The notes under the pieces were generated by a model. It was not told the DNA's origin. It ran no database searches and saw only the letters and a list, made by a program, of their open reading frames with translations. Below, one piece after another: positions 45,716-56,305 of a stretch of 64,000 nucleotides of DNA; the stretch's first letter is position 1; every line of letters begins with the position of its first letter. Source of the DNA: Tenrec ecaudatus (taxonomy: Eukaryota > Chordata > Mammalia > Afrosoricida > Tenrecidae). The translations under genes and the position numbers were made by a program. The stretch is from the NCBI RefSeq assembly GCF_050624435.1, contig NW_027459434.1, positions 1 to 64,000 on the forward strand. The letters are read 5' to 3'.

Positions 45716-46690
45716 CTTTAATGTAAGTGTCTGGGTCCAATGTATAGCATCTAAGATGTTTTCCTAAGCCTGAAAAATAATTTAACAAAAAAGGGATCTG
45801 AATTTTTACTAGCCTCTCTGCTCCTGCAACATCACAGAGGGTACTGAGGGGGGATAGGATTGAGCATGGATGCTTTGGATTTGAAGGAGCTGTCTTTGTG
45901 CTGGAGAGGGCTGGACATAAAAGAATGAGAGGTGGAGATGGTGCTGGCAGTAGGGGACAGGTGTCAGATGTCTTATAACATGGCAAGGGTGGGAGGGGAA
46001 CTGGTGACAGAGAGGTGGGAGGACTGGACAATCATGGTATGGACAAGGGAGGAGTTTGGGTAGAAAGTGTATGAGGTAACAGGGTAGGGGATACTGGATT
46101 ACAGAGTGTGGGCTCAGAGGTGGTGGGAGGGTGTTGAAACAAGGCAGGAGTGGGAGGAGGTGGTGAGGAGGAAGGCTGAAGAAGAATGAGACACTATAGC
46201 AAGAGATATAGGGTTACAGTCTGGCAACTGGGAGAATGTAGCAGCATCCTGTGGGTTGGAGAAACCTGAAGGAGGTTGTAAAGGGGAGGGGAGAAAGAAG
46301 GCACAGCTGCAGTTTGGTCAGAGACAATAGGCACTGAAATTGGCGGCATATCATGAACAGAAGGATCACAGACTGATTCTTAGTCTGAGAGAGGAACATT
46401 TTCCTGAACCAGTAGGACTTGCATAGTGGAACAATTCTGAAATAAATGAGGTTGAGCACAAAGGAGAAAACTTGGATATACGGAATATCAGAATATATTT
46501 TGTAGATTAAAAAGAAATTATTGAGATCTTGAAAAAATTTAAAATCAAGTATACCACCTGGTGACCATCTTGAATTGTTGTCCAATTTGTACTGCAGTCA
46601 TGCATTATTACATGAGAAAATCAATTTTCCCCTATGAATAACTGATTTAAGACCGAGTGAATTGAAGTTTGCCAGTACACAAACTAGAAG
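45716..46690 (-). pseudogene. Endogenous retrovirus gag: matrix, proline-rich and N-terminal capsid part
   Basis: Minus-strand translation in shifting frames shows a matrix-like segment with LDNNSRWSPGG and IPYIQVFSF (about 46,590-46,450), then a proline-rich linker (PLPPLPCYKTS and following, about 46,010-45,900), then the start of the capsid with DVAGAERLVKIQIPF and DPDTYIKEF (about 45,830-45,715). This order is that of class I retroviral gag. Stops and frameshifts separate the pieces. The segment ends at the PPIA retrocopy and is adjacent on its 5' side to an inserted LTR-like repeat (46,711-47,315). Confidence 0.72.
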
Positions 46691-46710
46691 TATTTTATGC
46701 CATTGCTTAG

Positions 46711-46864
46711 TGTGGTAGTTATATAAACATTTGACAATTTGATGATTAAGACTGAAGGGGTGGAGTCCAGCCTGCCAATCAAAATATAACCAATGGCCCC
46801 TGTGTGGGTACGGCCTTCTCCTGACAATTTTGGAATTCCGGAATTTCCTTCTTGGAGGCAGGAG

Positions 46865-46953
<89 letters not shown>

Positions 46954-47315
46954 GCTCACTCTCTTAGAGACGCTCTACTGACCAGACACATGATACTATG
47001 CTGATAGACCCCATGCCCTGGGAACTAGAGAAGCCACATGGAGACCCCTGCCAATGCTGAGATGCTTACACCACCACTGAATCCAGACTTTCTACCCACT
47101 GGCCTGTGATTATCCTGCATTCAGCATCATTGCATGTGTTTCTTACGTCTGAAGGGGACTTCATGGATCGGTATCGGACATATGGGCTAATATCAGACTT
47201 ATGGGCTTGAACTGGACTGGGTGGGAATGCTTTGTTAATGTACAATTTCTCTTTATATAAACCTCTTATACACACGACTTTCTATGAATTTCTCTAGCCT
47301 ACCTGGACTAACACA
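46711..47315 (-). mobile_element. LTR-like repeat copy 1, with internal (TC)n
   Basis: On the minus strand it begins TGTGTTAGTCC and ends ACTACCACA. It is flanked by CTTAG (46706-46710) and CTGAG (47316-47320), a 5-bp duplication with one mismatch. TG...CA ends and a 5-bp duplication fit an LTR of the ERV3/MaLR kind, but a DNA transposon is not excluded because the ends are also weakly inverted (TGTGTTAGT/TGTGGTAGT). It belongs to the subtype with CAGTCCAGTTCAAGCCCATA. It sits between the gag remnant and the putative 5' LTR of the older provirus. Confidence 0.7.
46868..46951. repeat. (TC)n microsatellite
   Basis: About 40 TC dinucleotides with one TTT interruption near the right end, inside LTR-like repeat copy 1. 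Confidence 0.97.
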
Positions 47316-47320
47316 CTGAG

Positions 47321-47672
47321 CATTCTTACAACCCATTTTAAAATGCTGAGTGAAAATGTGAGCTCTGTTATATGAGGTAGTAAAACAGGAGAGCATCCTT
47401 ACACTGGGTAATTACCACCTAAGCCCCCAGGGCTGGGAAGACAATCTGACTGAGCAAAGCTTTCTGGTACGTGGACATTTTCAGAAAGGCCAAGAGAAAA
47501 TGAGCAGATGACCTTGAAGTAGGGAGCTTTGGATTTAACACTCACCAATGTGTTGTCAGAGGGTCTTTAGCTGAAGATGTGGAGATCCCTCTGTTAGGCT
47601 CACTGGCTTGAAGGGGGTCCAGGAAGGCTGCTAGGAACTTTAAAGGCTAGGGAAAGGAAAGTGCCACTCCAG
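47321..47672. other. Untranslated leader region of the provirus (inferred)
   Basis: No gene, simple repeat or known repeat motif recognised. Its position between the PBS-like site and the gag remnant suggests proviral leader sequence on the minus strand; that is inference from context only. Confidence 0.35.
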
Positions 47673-47694
47673 TCCTAGCCTCGACAGCCCCCCA
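47673..47694 (-). other. Retroviral primer-binding-like site
   Basis: Minus strand TGGGGGGCTGTCGAGGCTAG resembles a proline-tRNA primer site with one extra base and two or three changes. It lies just downstream of the putative LTR, where a primer site belongs. Confidence 0.45.
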
Positions 47695-48320
47695 CCTTCC
47701 CCGTGCAGGCCACCATATCTCAGGTTTTACAGAGATAAGAGACAGAGTGAGACCTTTAATTTATAGATTTATTGAGGGAGGTGTGGTTTGTAGGGAACAG
47801 GAAATCATAGGGGTTTAGAATAGTTAGGTAAGAAAGGTTAGAGCTGGCCCTTCGTCTAAAGCCAGAGGATTAGCTAAATTAAAATGTGTAAAATCCATGA
47901 GACCCACTATTACATAAGAGAACATGAACAAACTACAGTAGAATTGGTGAGGAAGGGGTTAAACAGCTCTAATGTCTGCTGCAGAACCTGCAGAAAGAAT
48001 CTAAGTGGGAGGGAGAGCCAGCCTTACAGGTAGAGAGAAGAGGTGAGAGCAAAAGAGGCCAGAGCAGCAGGAGGGTAGAAGGAGCCCAATCCAATCCAGG
48101 CTCAATTTGAGTGTGTAAGTCTTTGGGATATCTGTACTCTTTTTGATAGGAGGGTTCCCCCACATCTTTGTGGGTGGTCTGGATAACTCCAATGGACTGG
48201 CTGCCAGCTTCCACAGACTGACAACACAGCTGGGTGGCAAGATATATGGAGGAAGCTTTGTAAACATAAGAAACCTATGCTTTCCTTAGTAAAGGCTTCC
48301 AACGAACCCTAGAAGGGTTC
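47695..48320 (-). mobile_element. Putative 5' LTR of a class I endogenous retrovirus
   Basis: On the minus strand an AATAAA (47768-47773) is followed by GGTCTCACTCTGTCTC and then a PBS-like site, the order of R, U5 and primer site in retroviral LTRs. The right boundary (start of U3) is not clear. It would be the 5' LTR belonging to the gag and pro remnants at 43.7-46.7 kb, separated by LTR-like repeat copy 1. Confidence 0.55.
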
Positions 48321-48810
48321 TGGCCCTTCTAGAGACCTATAAGCTTTTCCCCAAAATACTGGGTCTCCCTTTGACTGAGTTCCAGGTCACTGAACCCAAT
48401 CTTTCTAGGGCAGGGTGTGTCTCTTCTTCTCCTGCCAGCTGCCAAGGTGTTCACTAAGAGCCACCGAACTGGGCCATCTCCTTGAGGCCCCAGTCCTGGA
48501 AGGGCTTAGCCCAGCAACCTGGGAATGCCAATCAGTTTCAGTGCATGGTGGCTGCACTGGAATACCACTTCTACACCCACAAGGCTGAGGCTCCCTGCGG
48601 CCACACAACAGCTGGCACTAAGAGCCAGGGAGTTTCTAGAACTGGACCTTGGGTTCTCCCCCGGCCCTGCTTCAGAAGAAGGTACCGCACAGGTGACAAG
48701 TCTTAGCAAACCTCCGGAGGAAGCCCTAATGTTTTGCGCACCAGCTGCAGCCACTAGCTTCTGGAGACGCGTGCTCTTCTTCGTAGCGAGAGAAACAACA
48801 GACCCCAGGG
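48321..48810. other. GC-moderate stretch without assigned gene
   Basis: Lies downstream (minus strand) of the degenerate first-exon unit at 48.8-49.5 kb and may be intron of that dead unit. No second exon or KRAB-like frame recognised. Confidence 0.4.
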
Positions 48811-49500
48811 CTCACCGTTGAGCTGATGAGGTGCAAGGAGTCTCTGGGAGAAGGTATCGATGTATGGAAACAATGAAAAGGGGGGTGAGCAGAAACCCAC
48901 AAGGCAACGAACCTGGGAACCTGGAAGACAAGACCCCCAGCCTGGGATTACCTTTCTCCAACAGGGATTTCCACCAAGAACCCCAACCAATCCAAAAGTT
49001 GGGGGATGGGACACCAGCTCACCTCTCACCAGGAGAGGAGCGTCCCCTGGGGAAGGTGAGGAGAAGAGAAAGGTCGCTTACACCCCAGCGGGACTTCTGT
49101 GTGCACCAGGGTACCCCAAACTGGCTGCTGCCCACACGCACATGCTTGGGAAAGAGCGCCCCTCACCTGGGAGCGCTGGCTACTACGCAGAGCTAAGGTA
49201 CCAGGAGGTTCTCTCGCACCACATGCAGCGCACAGTAAGTAGGACGCTAGGACGCGCCCAATAAGCCACACTTCCGGCTGGGACATCGCCACTTCCACCC
49301 CATCTCTGAGCACCCGGGTTAGGAGGAGCCGGCGGGGTTGGTCTCTGCCTTCACTTCACCTTTGAGGCGGTTCTGGACCGGACCATTGGCTTGGATGCAC
49401 ACACCCAGGTGTCTGGGGAAGGGAAGAACCAGAGTGCTGTTTAGGCTGGGGGCGGGGCCAGAGGCGGGGCCTGGGGCGGCGCAGGGAGGAGCCAGTGATA
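48811..49500 (-). pseudogene. Degenerate GC-rich promoter and first-exon unit (zinc-finger-gene-like), left copy
   Basis: Read on the minus strand this stretch aligns by eye, motif after motif, with the plus strand at 63,210-63,865. Both start with GGCTCCTCCC and a run of CCCCGCC boxes, then AGTGAAGGCAGA, GGAAGTGGCG, an exon end at GCGCTCCCAG before a GT donor (here 49167, donor 49162-49166), GATTGGTTG, CCCTGTTGGAGAAAGG, and a short second exon ending CAGCTCAA before GTGAGC. In this copy the second exon (about 48859-48816) has lost its acceptor (CAT for CAG) and its ATG (ATA). It is therefore a dead duplicate. The identification as a KRAB zinc-finger gene 5' end is inference from the promoter style and short first coding exon. 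Confidence 0.7.
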
Positions 49501-50590
49501 GTCCTCCCGCAACAATGGGCCCTCAGACTTTGATAATGATGGCCAAGTCACCTGAGGGCAGAAACGGTACTTTCTCCCAGCACCGAGAGTGTGCATGGGA
49601 GACATAAAACGATGTACAACGTACGTGGACTGTGTAAGCTTGTGATCAGATTCCCCAGATGGGGCATCCTCCTCACTAACATGAACCATCCAGCCATTCA
49701 ACCCTGCCACGGTGTTAATGGTGCTGACGCAAGAACCGAAACTAATGACCTTTGAGGTGAAGGGCCATTCTGCTCCCCAAAGCATTGTCATGTATGAAGA
49801 CTGCCTTTAGGAAAAAAGAAGTAGCTGGCATCAAATGCTCTAGGTAAATTTTATGTCAGAGTAACAAAATTTAAATATAAAACAAGCGGGAGCACTAAAA
49901 CGTGATGGGAGAAGGGGGAGGGGAGTTGTTAAACTTGACTGTCCTTAGAGTTGGAGTTTGTGCTTTTATCTTGTTTTATTTTGCTTGAATGCTATTGGGG
50001 CAGTTAAACATGACAGTTCGATTCAATTATGCATATCATGATTTCCCCACTCTGCTAATTTAATTTATCACTCACCAGAGGTTCTATCAATCCAATGGTT
50101 TCAAGTGCATGGGCAGAATATTTGTAGAGACTCTTCCAAATTGCGAGGTCTGGAATTTAAATTTAATTCCTCCAAGTAACTCTTGTCTGTTGGGTCTCTC
50201 ACAACAAGTGCTTATGGGACAGATCAAAGTGAAGCATGTCCCTATTAATTTGCATCCATAAAGACTATGCTTCTTTTATGGCTGTTATACTAGATAATTT
50301 CATTATGAAAGTTCTAGTCAGATTCCAAAGTTGCTGGCTGAAAATGGAGATACAAGAATTTCAATATTGTTACATTTCCCAATTTGGTGAGATCATTCCA
50401 CAGACGATGGAAAACTGTCGCCTAACTTTATAAGGAATCAAAAAAAAAGTCACTTATCAGCAAATATTTATTGAATTAAACTGATTTATGTTGCCAGTTC
50501 TGATGGACTCGCCATATCCTTAAATCTTGGGAAACAGAGACTAGATTTTGCAAAGAAAAGGGGACTTCTCTTGAAATACCTGCCCTGTTC
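49501..50590. other. Unassigned intergenic stretch
   Basis: Mostly AT-rich. A long minus-strand frame across 49441-49791 runs into the GC-rich promoter unit and resembles nothing I know. An octamer ATTTGCAT at 50248-50255 has no V exon behind it. Nothing else recognised. Confidence 0.5.
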
Positions 50591-50594
50591 GACT

Positions 50595-51085
50595 GGGTAG
50601 GCTAGAGAAACAAATCCAGGGACACTCATAATGTATACGAAAGAGCTTTATATCAAAGTGTAATTGGATATCAAGAAAACATCTCAGCCCAGTCCAGACC
50701 AAGTCCATAAGTCTGATATTAGCCCATTACTCCAATACTAGTCCATATATTCCTCTTCAGACTCATGCACCACATGCAATGATGCTGAATGCAGAAGGAT
50801 CACAGGTCGGTGGCTGAAAATTCTTGTGTATCCAATGGCGGTAGACTTTCTTAATGCTGGCTCAGGTCTCTATGTGGCTCTTTTGGCTCTCTGAACAGTG
50901 TGAAGGTGAAGCAGAGAGAAAGAAGTTGGCCAACTTCCAGGGAGAAAGAGTGGAAGTTCCCAGAATTCTCATGAGAAGGTCAAGCCCACCAGGAAGCATC
51001 ATGGAGCTGTGACATGAATGACAGGCTAACCTTCACCCCTAGACTAATTTATCAGGTGAATATGAAATTATGTAACTACTACACC
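50595..51085 (+). mobile_element. LTR-like repeat copy 2
   Basis: Plus-strand copy of the element at 46,711-47,315, with CTGGGTAGGCTAGAGAAACA near the start, ATATCAAGAAAACATC, AAGTCCATAAGTCTGATATT and an end near GTAACTACTACACC. The 5' terminus is mutated, so target duplications are not clear. Confidence 0.75.
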
Positions 51086-51157
51086 TGCTTTCATGTGAGG
51101 TTTTCTGCCCCCATGGATAAATCATGAATTGTCAAAAAAATAAAACAAGCAAACAAA

Positions 51158-51245
51158 AAAATCAATCACTGCGATCGAGTCAATATGGACTCAGAGGGAT
51201 GCTTATAGGACAGGGTAGAACTGCCCTTGTGAGTTTCCAATTCAG
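51158..51245 (-). mobile_element. Partial AfroSINE-like element
   Basis: CACTGCGATCGAGTCAATAT...GACAGGGTAGAACTGCCC is the reverse complement of the 3' half of the tRNA-derived SINE family of afrotherians. The remainder of the element is not evident. Confidence 0.65.
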
Positions 51246-51694
51246 CGTCCAAATTAAGTTCCCATGGTTCAGATGTTTACATATTTTTGCAGTAGTTGAT
51301 TTCACAGTACATGATTTTACATTTACCCTGTAATTATAATTCATGAAGTGTTGTTTTACTTCCAGTATTGCTGCTTCCAACCCAGTAGCTGCTTTTAACA
51401 GACTAGATACTTTCAACACAGCAGCTGCTCTCTACAAAGTAGCTGCTCTCTACACATGTGTTACTGGTAAGCAAAAGCACATTATGGCACTAACCCTGTC
51501 ACACACACTTGCATTTGTACGGGGTGTATGTGATTGGGTTGGAGTTATGATATCATTACGCCAGTTACTCATATGTGGGTGTTTTTTGCATGTGGGAGGA
51601 TCTGCCTGGAGACAGATAGAGGATTGGTGTCTTGGTTCCTAAGACCATCAGAAATATGTGTTTTCTGATGGTCTTAGGCGATCCCTGCAAAACG
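51246..51694. other. Unassigned stretch
   Basis: No gene or repeat recognised, apart from an inverted repeat: AAGACCATCAGAAA(at about 51,641) and TTTCTGATGGTCTTA (about 51,661-51,677) form a perfect 14-bp stem with a short loop. Confidence 0.55.
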
Positions 51695-52195
51695 GTGTTT
51701 GTCTGGGTATTTTAGAGAAACAAATCCAAAGAAACTCGTGTATCAGAGAGAGTTTTATATAAAGGTTAAGTACACATCGAGAAAATATACCAACCCAGTG
51801 GTACCCAAGCCCACAAGTCCAAGATTAACCCTCATGTCTGACACCAATCCATTAAGTCCTCCTCCACCTCACAAAATACACACAATGACTGGAGGAAAGC
51901 CAAATCAGAGAACATGTAAACATCTCAGTGCTGGAAGGGGTCTGCCACGGCTGCTCCAGGGCTGTATTGGGGTAGGTCCATGCAACTTCTCCTTGGGGAT
52001 GTCTTGCAGGAAGTGAACCTTGTCAGCTTAAGCAGAGAACTGGCCAAGGCCGCTGCACCCTGGTCCGACCATCACAACGCAAGAGACCTGGGAACTAGAA
52101 AGGCAAGGCTCACCGAGTCATTTATCCCTCGGCCCTTCAAACAATCCCACATGTGTTTATCGGCCAGGTAGGCACAATAAACTAATTACCTTGAG
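51695..52195 (+). mobile_element. LTR-like repeat copy 3 (second subtype)
   Basis: Begins TGTTTGTCTGGGTATTTTAG and has AAGTACACATCGAGAAAATA, CCCAAGCCCACAAGTCC, and ends near CACAATAAACTAATTACC with an AATAAA close to the end. This subtype, also at 56.3 and 59.9 kb, differs from copies 1 and 2 in its middle and 3' parts. Confidence 0.75.
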
Positions 52196-53116
52196 TAGTT
52201 CGACCTTCAAAGGGGTATCGACCCTCCAAGTTGAGAACCAGTGCTCTATAGGGTTTATATCAGTCTTAAGTGACTGGACAGATGTGAATTGTATGTTTGG
52301 GGTCCAGCCTCTAGCGTTGCACCTGAGATAGACCCAAGGTAACAAGGACAATCACAGTTAGCCATGTGTTCAAGAGGAGCATCTCCCCACTCTCATGTCT
52401 GAATTCCTAAGGTACTCTCCTCTGGAAACAGCTCCCAGAATGGACTCACTTGATTTGATTTTTCTAAATATAAATCAACCAGTTTTTAGGGAAGAGGCTG
52501 AAAAGAATTTATTTCTACATAAGTCCAATGGTCACAAATCATAATATGCTTCATAAAGGAAAGGCAGATGAACCACTCAAGAGAGATTTGAAAACAGTTT
52601 CCCCTTGCAAATTAATGGATTGAAACCTGAGGACACAGGCTTGAATGACCCAGCAAACTATAGTGAAGAGCAGTCATTGTGAACTCCAATGAGGCTAACC
52701 CTACTCTCTACCCCTGGTTTTTCCAGCTTTCCACCTGACCACTTTTTAGCACTTATTTCATGGAATATATTTGTTTTCCCTTTCCACAACGTTTTACCTT
52801 ATGCTACTATTTCCTTTCTAAAGCTTTACAGCAATCCCTTTCTCGTTGTTGTTCTACTAATTCTACTACTTCTGCTTCATCTTCGTTTTCTTTTACATTA
52901 AGAGAAAATAGAATGGTTCCTACTGGAATTCCTACTAAATCTGTTGCTAAAATGCAAATTTTGTTTGAACAAAATAAACTAAAAACCACAGCAGACCATC
53001 CTATTTGTGCTCTCACTTGCACCTACTCCTGGATCCTGGGCCTGTGCTTTTTGGGCCTGAGCACACCCATTACCCTGAATTCCCTTCAGTTCAACCCCAA
53101 CCCTGTGCTGCAGGGT
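52196..53116. other. Unassigned stretch
   Basis: AT-rich, with weak open frames on both strands that do not resemble known proteins. An octamer ATGCAAAT at 52952-52959 on the plus strand has no V exon downstream. Confidence 0.45.
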
Positions 53117-53155
53117 GGTTTATATGGGAACTCACATTAACTTTCCCTCACTGTG
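53117..53155 (-). promoter_or_regulatory. V(D)J recombination signal (23-spacer) of the second IGHV pseudogene
   Basis: Minus strand: perfect heptamer CACAGTG (53149-53155), 23-nt spacer, nonamer-like ATATAAACC (53117-53125). The signal has survived although the V exon is dead. Confidence 0.88.
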
Positions 53156-53611
53156 TCTTCTTGCACAGTCATACGCAGCCGGGTCCTCCACGGCCACAGT
53201 GCTCAGGTGCAGGGAGAACTGGTTCTTGGATGTGTCTGGGTTGATGAATAGATGATCTCTGAAGGATGGTGTGTATTCGCTAAACCACTCTTACCTGTAG
53301 AAGCTCCTTCCTATCCACCCAGGGCCTCTCCCAGGGCTGCCTGATCTGCTCCCAAATAGCGCTGGTTCTGGAGCCTGAGTCCCCAGTGATGGTGCAAGTG
53401 TGCGTGAGGGTCTGTGATGCCCTCACCACCTCATGGTCTGACTCCTGCAGCTTCACTTTGGACGGGACACAAGGAGACTTACAAAACAAGTATTAAATAT
53501 CCCACCTGTCATTAAAACTGCTGTGACCTACTGTATCTCCCTGCCACTGACACGATGGGAGACACAGTACCATCAAAATGAGAAAAAGAATGCAAGCAGA
53601 CCTTTCTGTAT
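53156..53611 (-). pseudogene. IGHV pseudogene, clan II (IGHV4-like)
   Basis: The V exon (53470-53156) begins KVKLQESDHEVVRASQTL, keeps the first cysteine (HTCTITGDSG), then EQIRQPWERPW in FR2, where the conserved tryptophan before IRQ is changed to Q. The frame breaks in CDR2; FR3 continues in another frame as EYTPSFRDHL and [11 protein letters not shown], ending AAYDCARR with the second cysteine kept. The acceptor expected before the L-part 2 GTGTCC is CTT instead of CAG. A leader relic spans about 53611-53566: the start is ATA and a TGA follows FFFSF. It shares the 107-nt spacing to a degenerate octamer with its functional relatives. Clan assignment is by FR1 and FR3 resemblance. Confidence 0.88.
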
Positions 53612-53717
53612 CAGAGTCTCCCTGGTACAGCAGGCTCTGGAATTCTGCTGGTTCCAGAGGGGAATCTTGAGGGTGGGGTGGGTGTTCATATCATTTAAAT
53701 AATAAACCACACCAGGC

Positions 53718-53725
53718 TTTTGCTT
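53718..53725 (-). promoter_or_regulatory. Degenerate IGHV promoter octamer
   Basis: TTTTGCTT on plus where ATTTGCAT is expected (two changes), followed by ATGAG as at the 62.86-kb octamer. It lies 107 nt from the leader start relic at 53611, matching the other V units. Confidence 0.5.
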
Positions 53726-53739
53726 ATGAGTGTTACTGG

Positions 53740-54105
53740 CTGTTATCAGGGGGTCAGAGGATGACTATTAAGAGTGTGCTAATTGACAGGGCTCACAGCT
53801 CCACATGGAAGCTTCTTCAGAGCTGGTTCTTGAAGCACGTTGTATGGCAGTGATATGTAAGCAATGAGAGTGGGGTGGCCCACAGGCATACACTGAATTT
53901 ATACCCTCCCAGATCCTAATATTTGCAATCATAAAATTATCCGAGTTCCAGTGTACCTTGTATTGTTTGATTTGAAAAAATGCATCCACTAGTGTGTGCA
54001 TTAATTTATTCATTTGAGTTCTGAGAGCTATGAACACGCCAGACATTCTTCTGCACTGAGGGAAAATCAGTAAACCACGCAACTGAGCTAGGAAATGAAT
54101 GATCT
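53740..54105. other. Unassigned stretch
   Basis: A 119-codon minus-strand frame (54127-53768) shows no domain or family that I recognise and overlaps the edge of a SINE; it is probably accidental. Confidence 0.5.
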
Positions 54106-54109
54106 CTTC

Positions 54110-54303
54110 CTCAAAAACTAAACCCACTGCGAGTGCACCTGTCCTGATTCATGGGAACCTTATAAGATTGATTAAAGCTGCTCATAGAAATTCTCTGACT
54201 GTAAATAATAACAGGAAAAGACAACCTCATCTTACTTAGGAGGAATGGTTGGCTGGTTTGTGGTGAGCAACCCAATACTTATCCCATTACATCACCACAT
54301 CTC
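54110..54303 (-). mobile_element. AfroSINE-like element
   Basis: Reverse complement reads from the tRNA-related head (near CAATACTTATCCCATTACATC on plus, 54,265-54,300) to the tail at AACTAAACCCACTGC (54,118). Diverged but collinear over its length. Confidence 0.65.
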
Positions 54304-54359
54304 TGTATATCTTTATACTAAGAAGCCCATATTAAGGGCTTTTTAAATGTCACTTTGAG

Positions 54360-54800
54360 AAGCCAAGTGGTGATACTTTCAATATTATTATATGAATATG
54401 AGCCCTGGACTATGAATAAGGGGGTCCATAACCAAATTTATGGCCATTCACTTACCTTTTGGAAAAGAATGTTGAAAGTACCATGGACTGGGCTATCAAT
54501 ATAACAAGCAGATCTCTTGTGAGGGAAACATAGCCTGGGAGTTCCTTAGAATGAAGGATGGTGAGACTTAGTTCCATGTACTTGAACATGTTATCATGAC
54601 ACCAGTCCATTGAGAAAGACATCATCAATGATAAAGGGGATCAGTAAAGAAGAAGGTGATGGACTGACACAGTGGCTGTAACAATGGGCTCAAACATATT
54701 TATTGTGATAATGGTGCTGAACTAGGCATTATTCAGTTCTGTTTTGCGTTGAATCACTGAGATTTGAAATTGATTCTGTGGCACTTAACATCATCAAAAT
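54360..54800 (+). mobile_element. RTE-type LINE, 3' end
   Basis: Contains GAGAAAGACATCAT, GGACTGACACAGTGGCTG, AACAATGGGCTCAA and the tail GAATCACTGAGA...GGCACTTAACATCATC. This is the 3' end of the RTE-class LINE that shares its tail with AfroSINEs. The coding part is broken by many stops. Confidence 0.7.
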
Positions 54801-55017
54801 TAAATGAAAAGACACAATATTCTTCCAAAGTTGAATGACAGTGCTGGGGAAAGGATATATGTTTTATTTTCCGTAGCAAAAGGAAATATGTAACAGACTA
54901 CACTCTTTATAATTGTTCTTATGTGGAATTTCATTTTGCCTTGGTTAAATATTGGTTGCAAAAGTCTTGTCTTCGTATTTATAGAACATTAAGCATCCAA
55001 GGTTGTTTGGGTGCAGG
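54801..55017. other. Unassigned stretch
   Basis: AT-rich sequence between two repeats; nothing recognised. Confidence 0.5.
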
Positions 55018-55198
55018 AACATAAAGACTCTTAGTGACCCTACATGAAAGAGAACTCTCTGAAAGGATTTTCTTTTCTGTAATAATGATGGGATAACCTT
55101 ATCAGGTCTTTAACCAACTGAGTCACCATGTGGTTTTGAACTGCCAACCTTTTGGCTAGAAGTTGAGTATTTAATCATGCCCACATAGTTTCGTGGTC
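55018..55198 (-). mobile_element. AfroSINE-like element
   Basis: Plus strand shows TAGTGACCCTACATGAAAGAG and later TTGAACTGCCAACCTTTTGG then AGTTGAGTATTTAATCAT, i.e. the SINE in antisense with head at the right end. Confidence 0.65.
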
Positions 55199-55499
55199 CA
55201 GGTTCTACTACATATAATTTACATGTATCTACTTTTACTTCCTACAGGTGAATATTTATGTGTATGTTGACTGGTCTTAAGACATTATGTAGAGTTCTTC
55301 TAGGTCAATACTATTACTATTATTTGTTCCTTGAGTGTTTAATATGGGATTCTGTCCAATGCATTGTGTGATTTTAGTAGTAACCCTGGGCACCGTCTTC
55401 AGTGCCAGAAACACCTCCCAGAATTGTGAAAACTAAGAGTGACTCCTGTAATGGCCAAATACCCCATAAGACATATCAAGGAATTGATGCATTTGGGTT

Positions 55500-56001
55500 A
55501 TGTTGTGGCAGTTTCATCATCTCTTGTCAACTTGGGAAGGGATGGAGTCTAGCCTGTCAATGAGATCTCAGCTTGATGACTTCATTTGTAGGTGCAAAGG
55601 AGATGAATATCTCCCTGGAAGCCAGACCCAGATAGCATCTCTTCTTGTTGAGACATTCCTGTTTACAAAGCCACATGGAGCTACACTGATGCAGCTAGAG
55701 CCCTGGAACTGGAGGGGCCATGTGCAGACCCATGACAGTGCTGAGATGCTTCCATCACCATAAGAACCACAAGACTTTCCACCCACCGGCCTGTGATCTA
55801 CATCATTGCATGTGTTTCATGAATCTGAAGAAGAATTTATAGACTGATATCAGACATAGGGGCTAATATTGGACTTATGGACTTGATCTAAGCTGGGATG
55901 TTTTCTTAATATACAAATACTCTTTGATATAAAACTCTTTCTTACACACATGTGAGTTTCTCCCTGGATTTGTTTCTCTAGTATACCCAGAATAGCACAT
56001 G
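55500..56001 (-). mobile_element. LTR-like repeat copy 4
   Basis: Minus strand begins TGTGCTATTCTGGGTATAC and ends near AAACTGCCACAAC. It has GTCCATAAGTCCAATATTAG and the same order of blocks as copies 1 and 2. Target duplications are not evident. Confidence 0.75.
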
Positions 56002-56305
56002 GTGTTACAGAATAATATTAAATCTGTCATGGGCTGCCTGAAGGACAAGCAGGTCTGTCTTGGAGTAAACACATCTTGTTTAATTCTTGTAATCATTCAA
56101 ATAAGATTGTAACTCACTTATTTGGGCATGACATTAAGGAGAACCAGAACCCAGAGAATGATCTTGTACTTGGTAAAGTAGAATGTCAATGAAAATGTGA
56201 GAGACTTTCAATGGGACTGATTGTCCTAAGGCTGCAATGATGAGTCCAAAGAGAGGGATGATTGTAAGGATGGCGCACTTTCGGGCAGTATTTCATCCTG
56301 TTTGT
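56002..56305 (+). mobile_element. RTE-type LINE 3' fragment, left part (interrupted)
   Basis: From about 56,120: TACTTGGTAAAGTAGAATGTC, ATGGGACTGATTGTC, AGGATGGCGCACTTTCGGGC and TTTCATCCTGTT. The sequence is cut by the LTR-like repeat and resumes at 56,816. The first 100 bases are unassigned. Confidence 0.7.

Noticed and set aside
46684..46981. Arg-Glu and Leu-Ser repeat proteins
   Set aside because: They are translations of the (TC)n microsatellite.
50248..50255. Octamer ATTTGCAT as promoter of a further V unit
   Set aside because: No leader, V exon or recombination signal in the expected direction.
52952..52959. Octamer ATGCAAAT on plus strand
   Set aside because: No V exon downstream on that strand.
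53768..54127. 119-codon minus-strand frame as a gene
   Set aside because: No domain, no splice context, overlaps the edge of an AfroSINE-like element.
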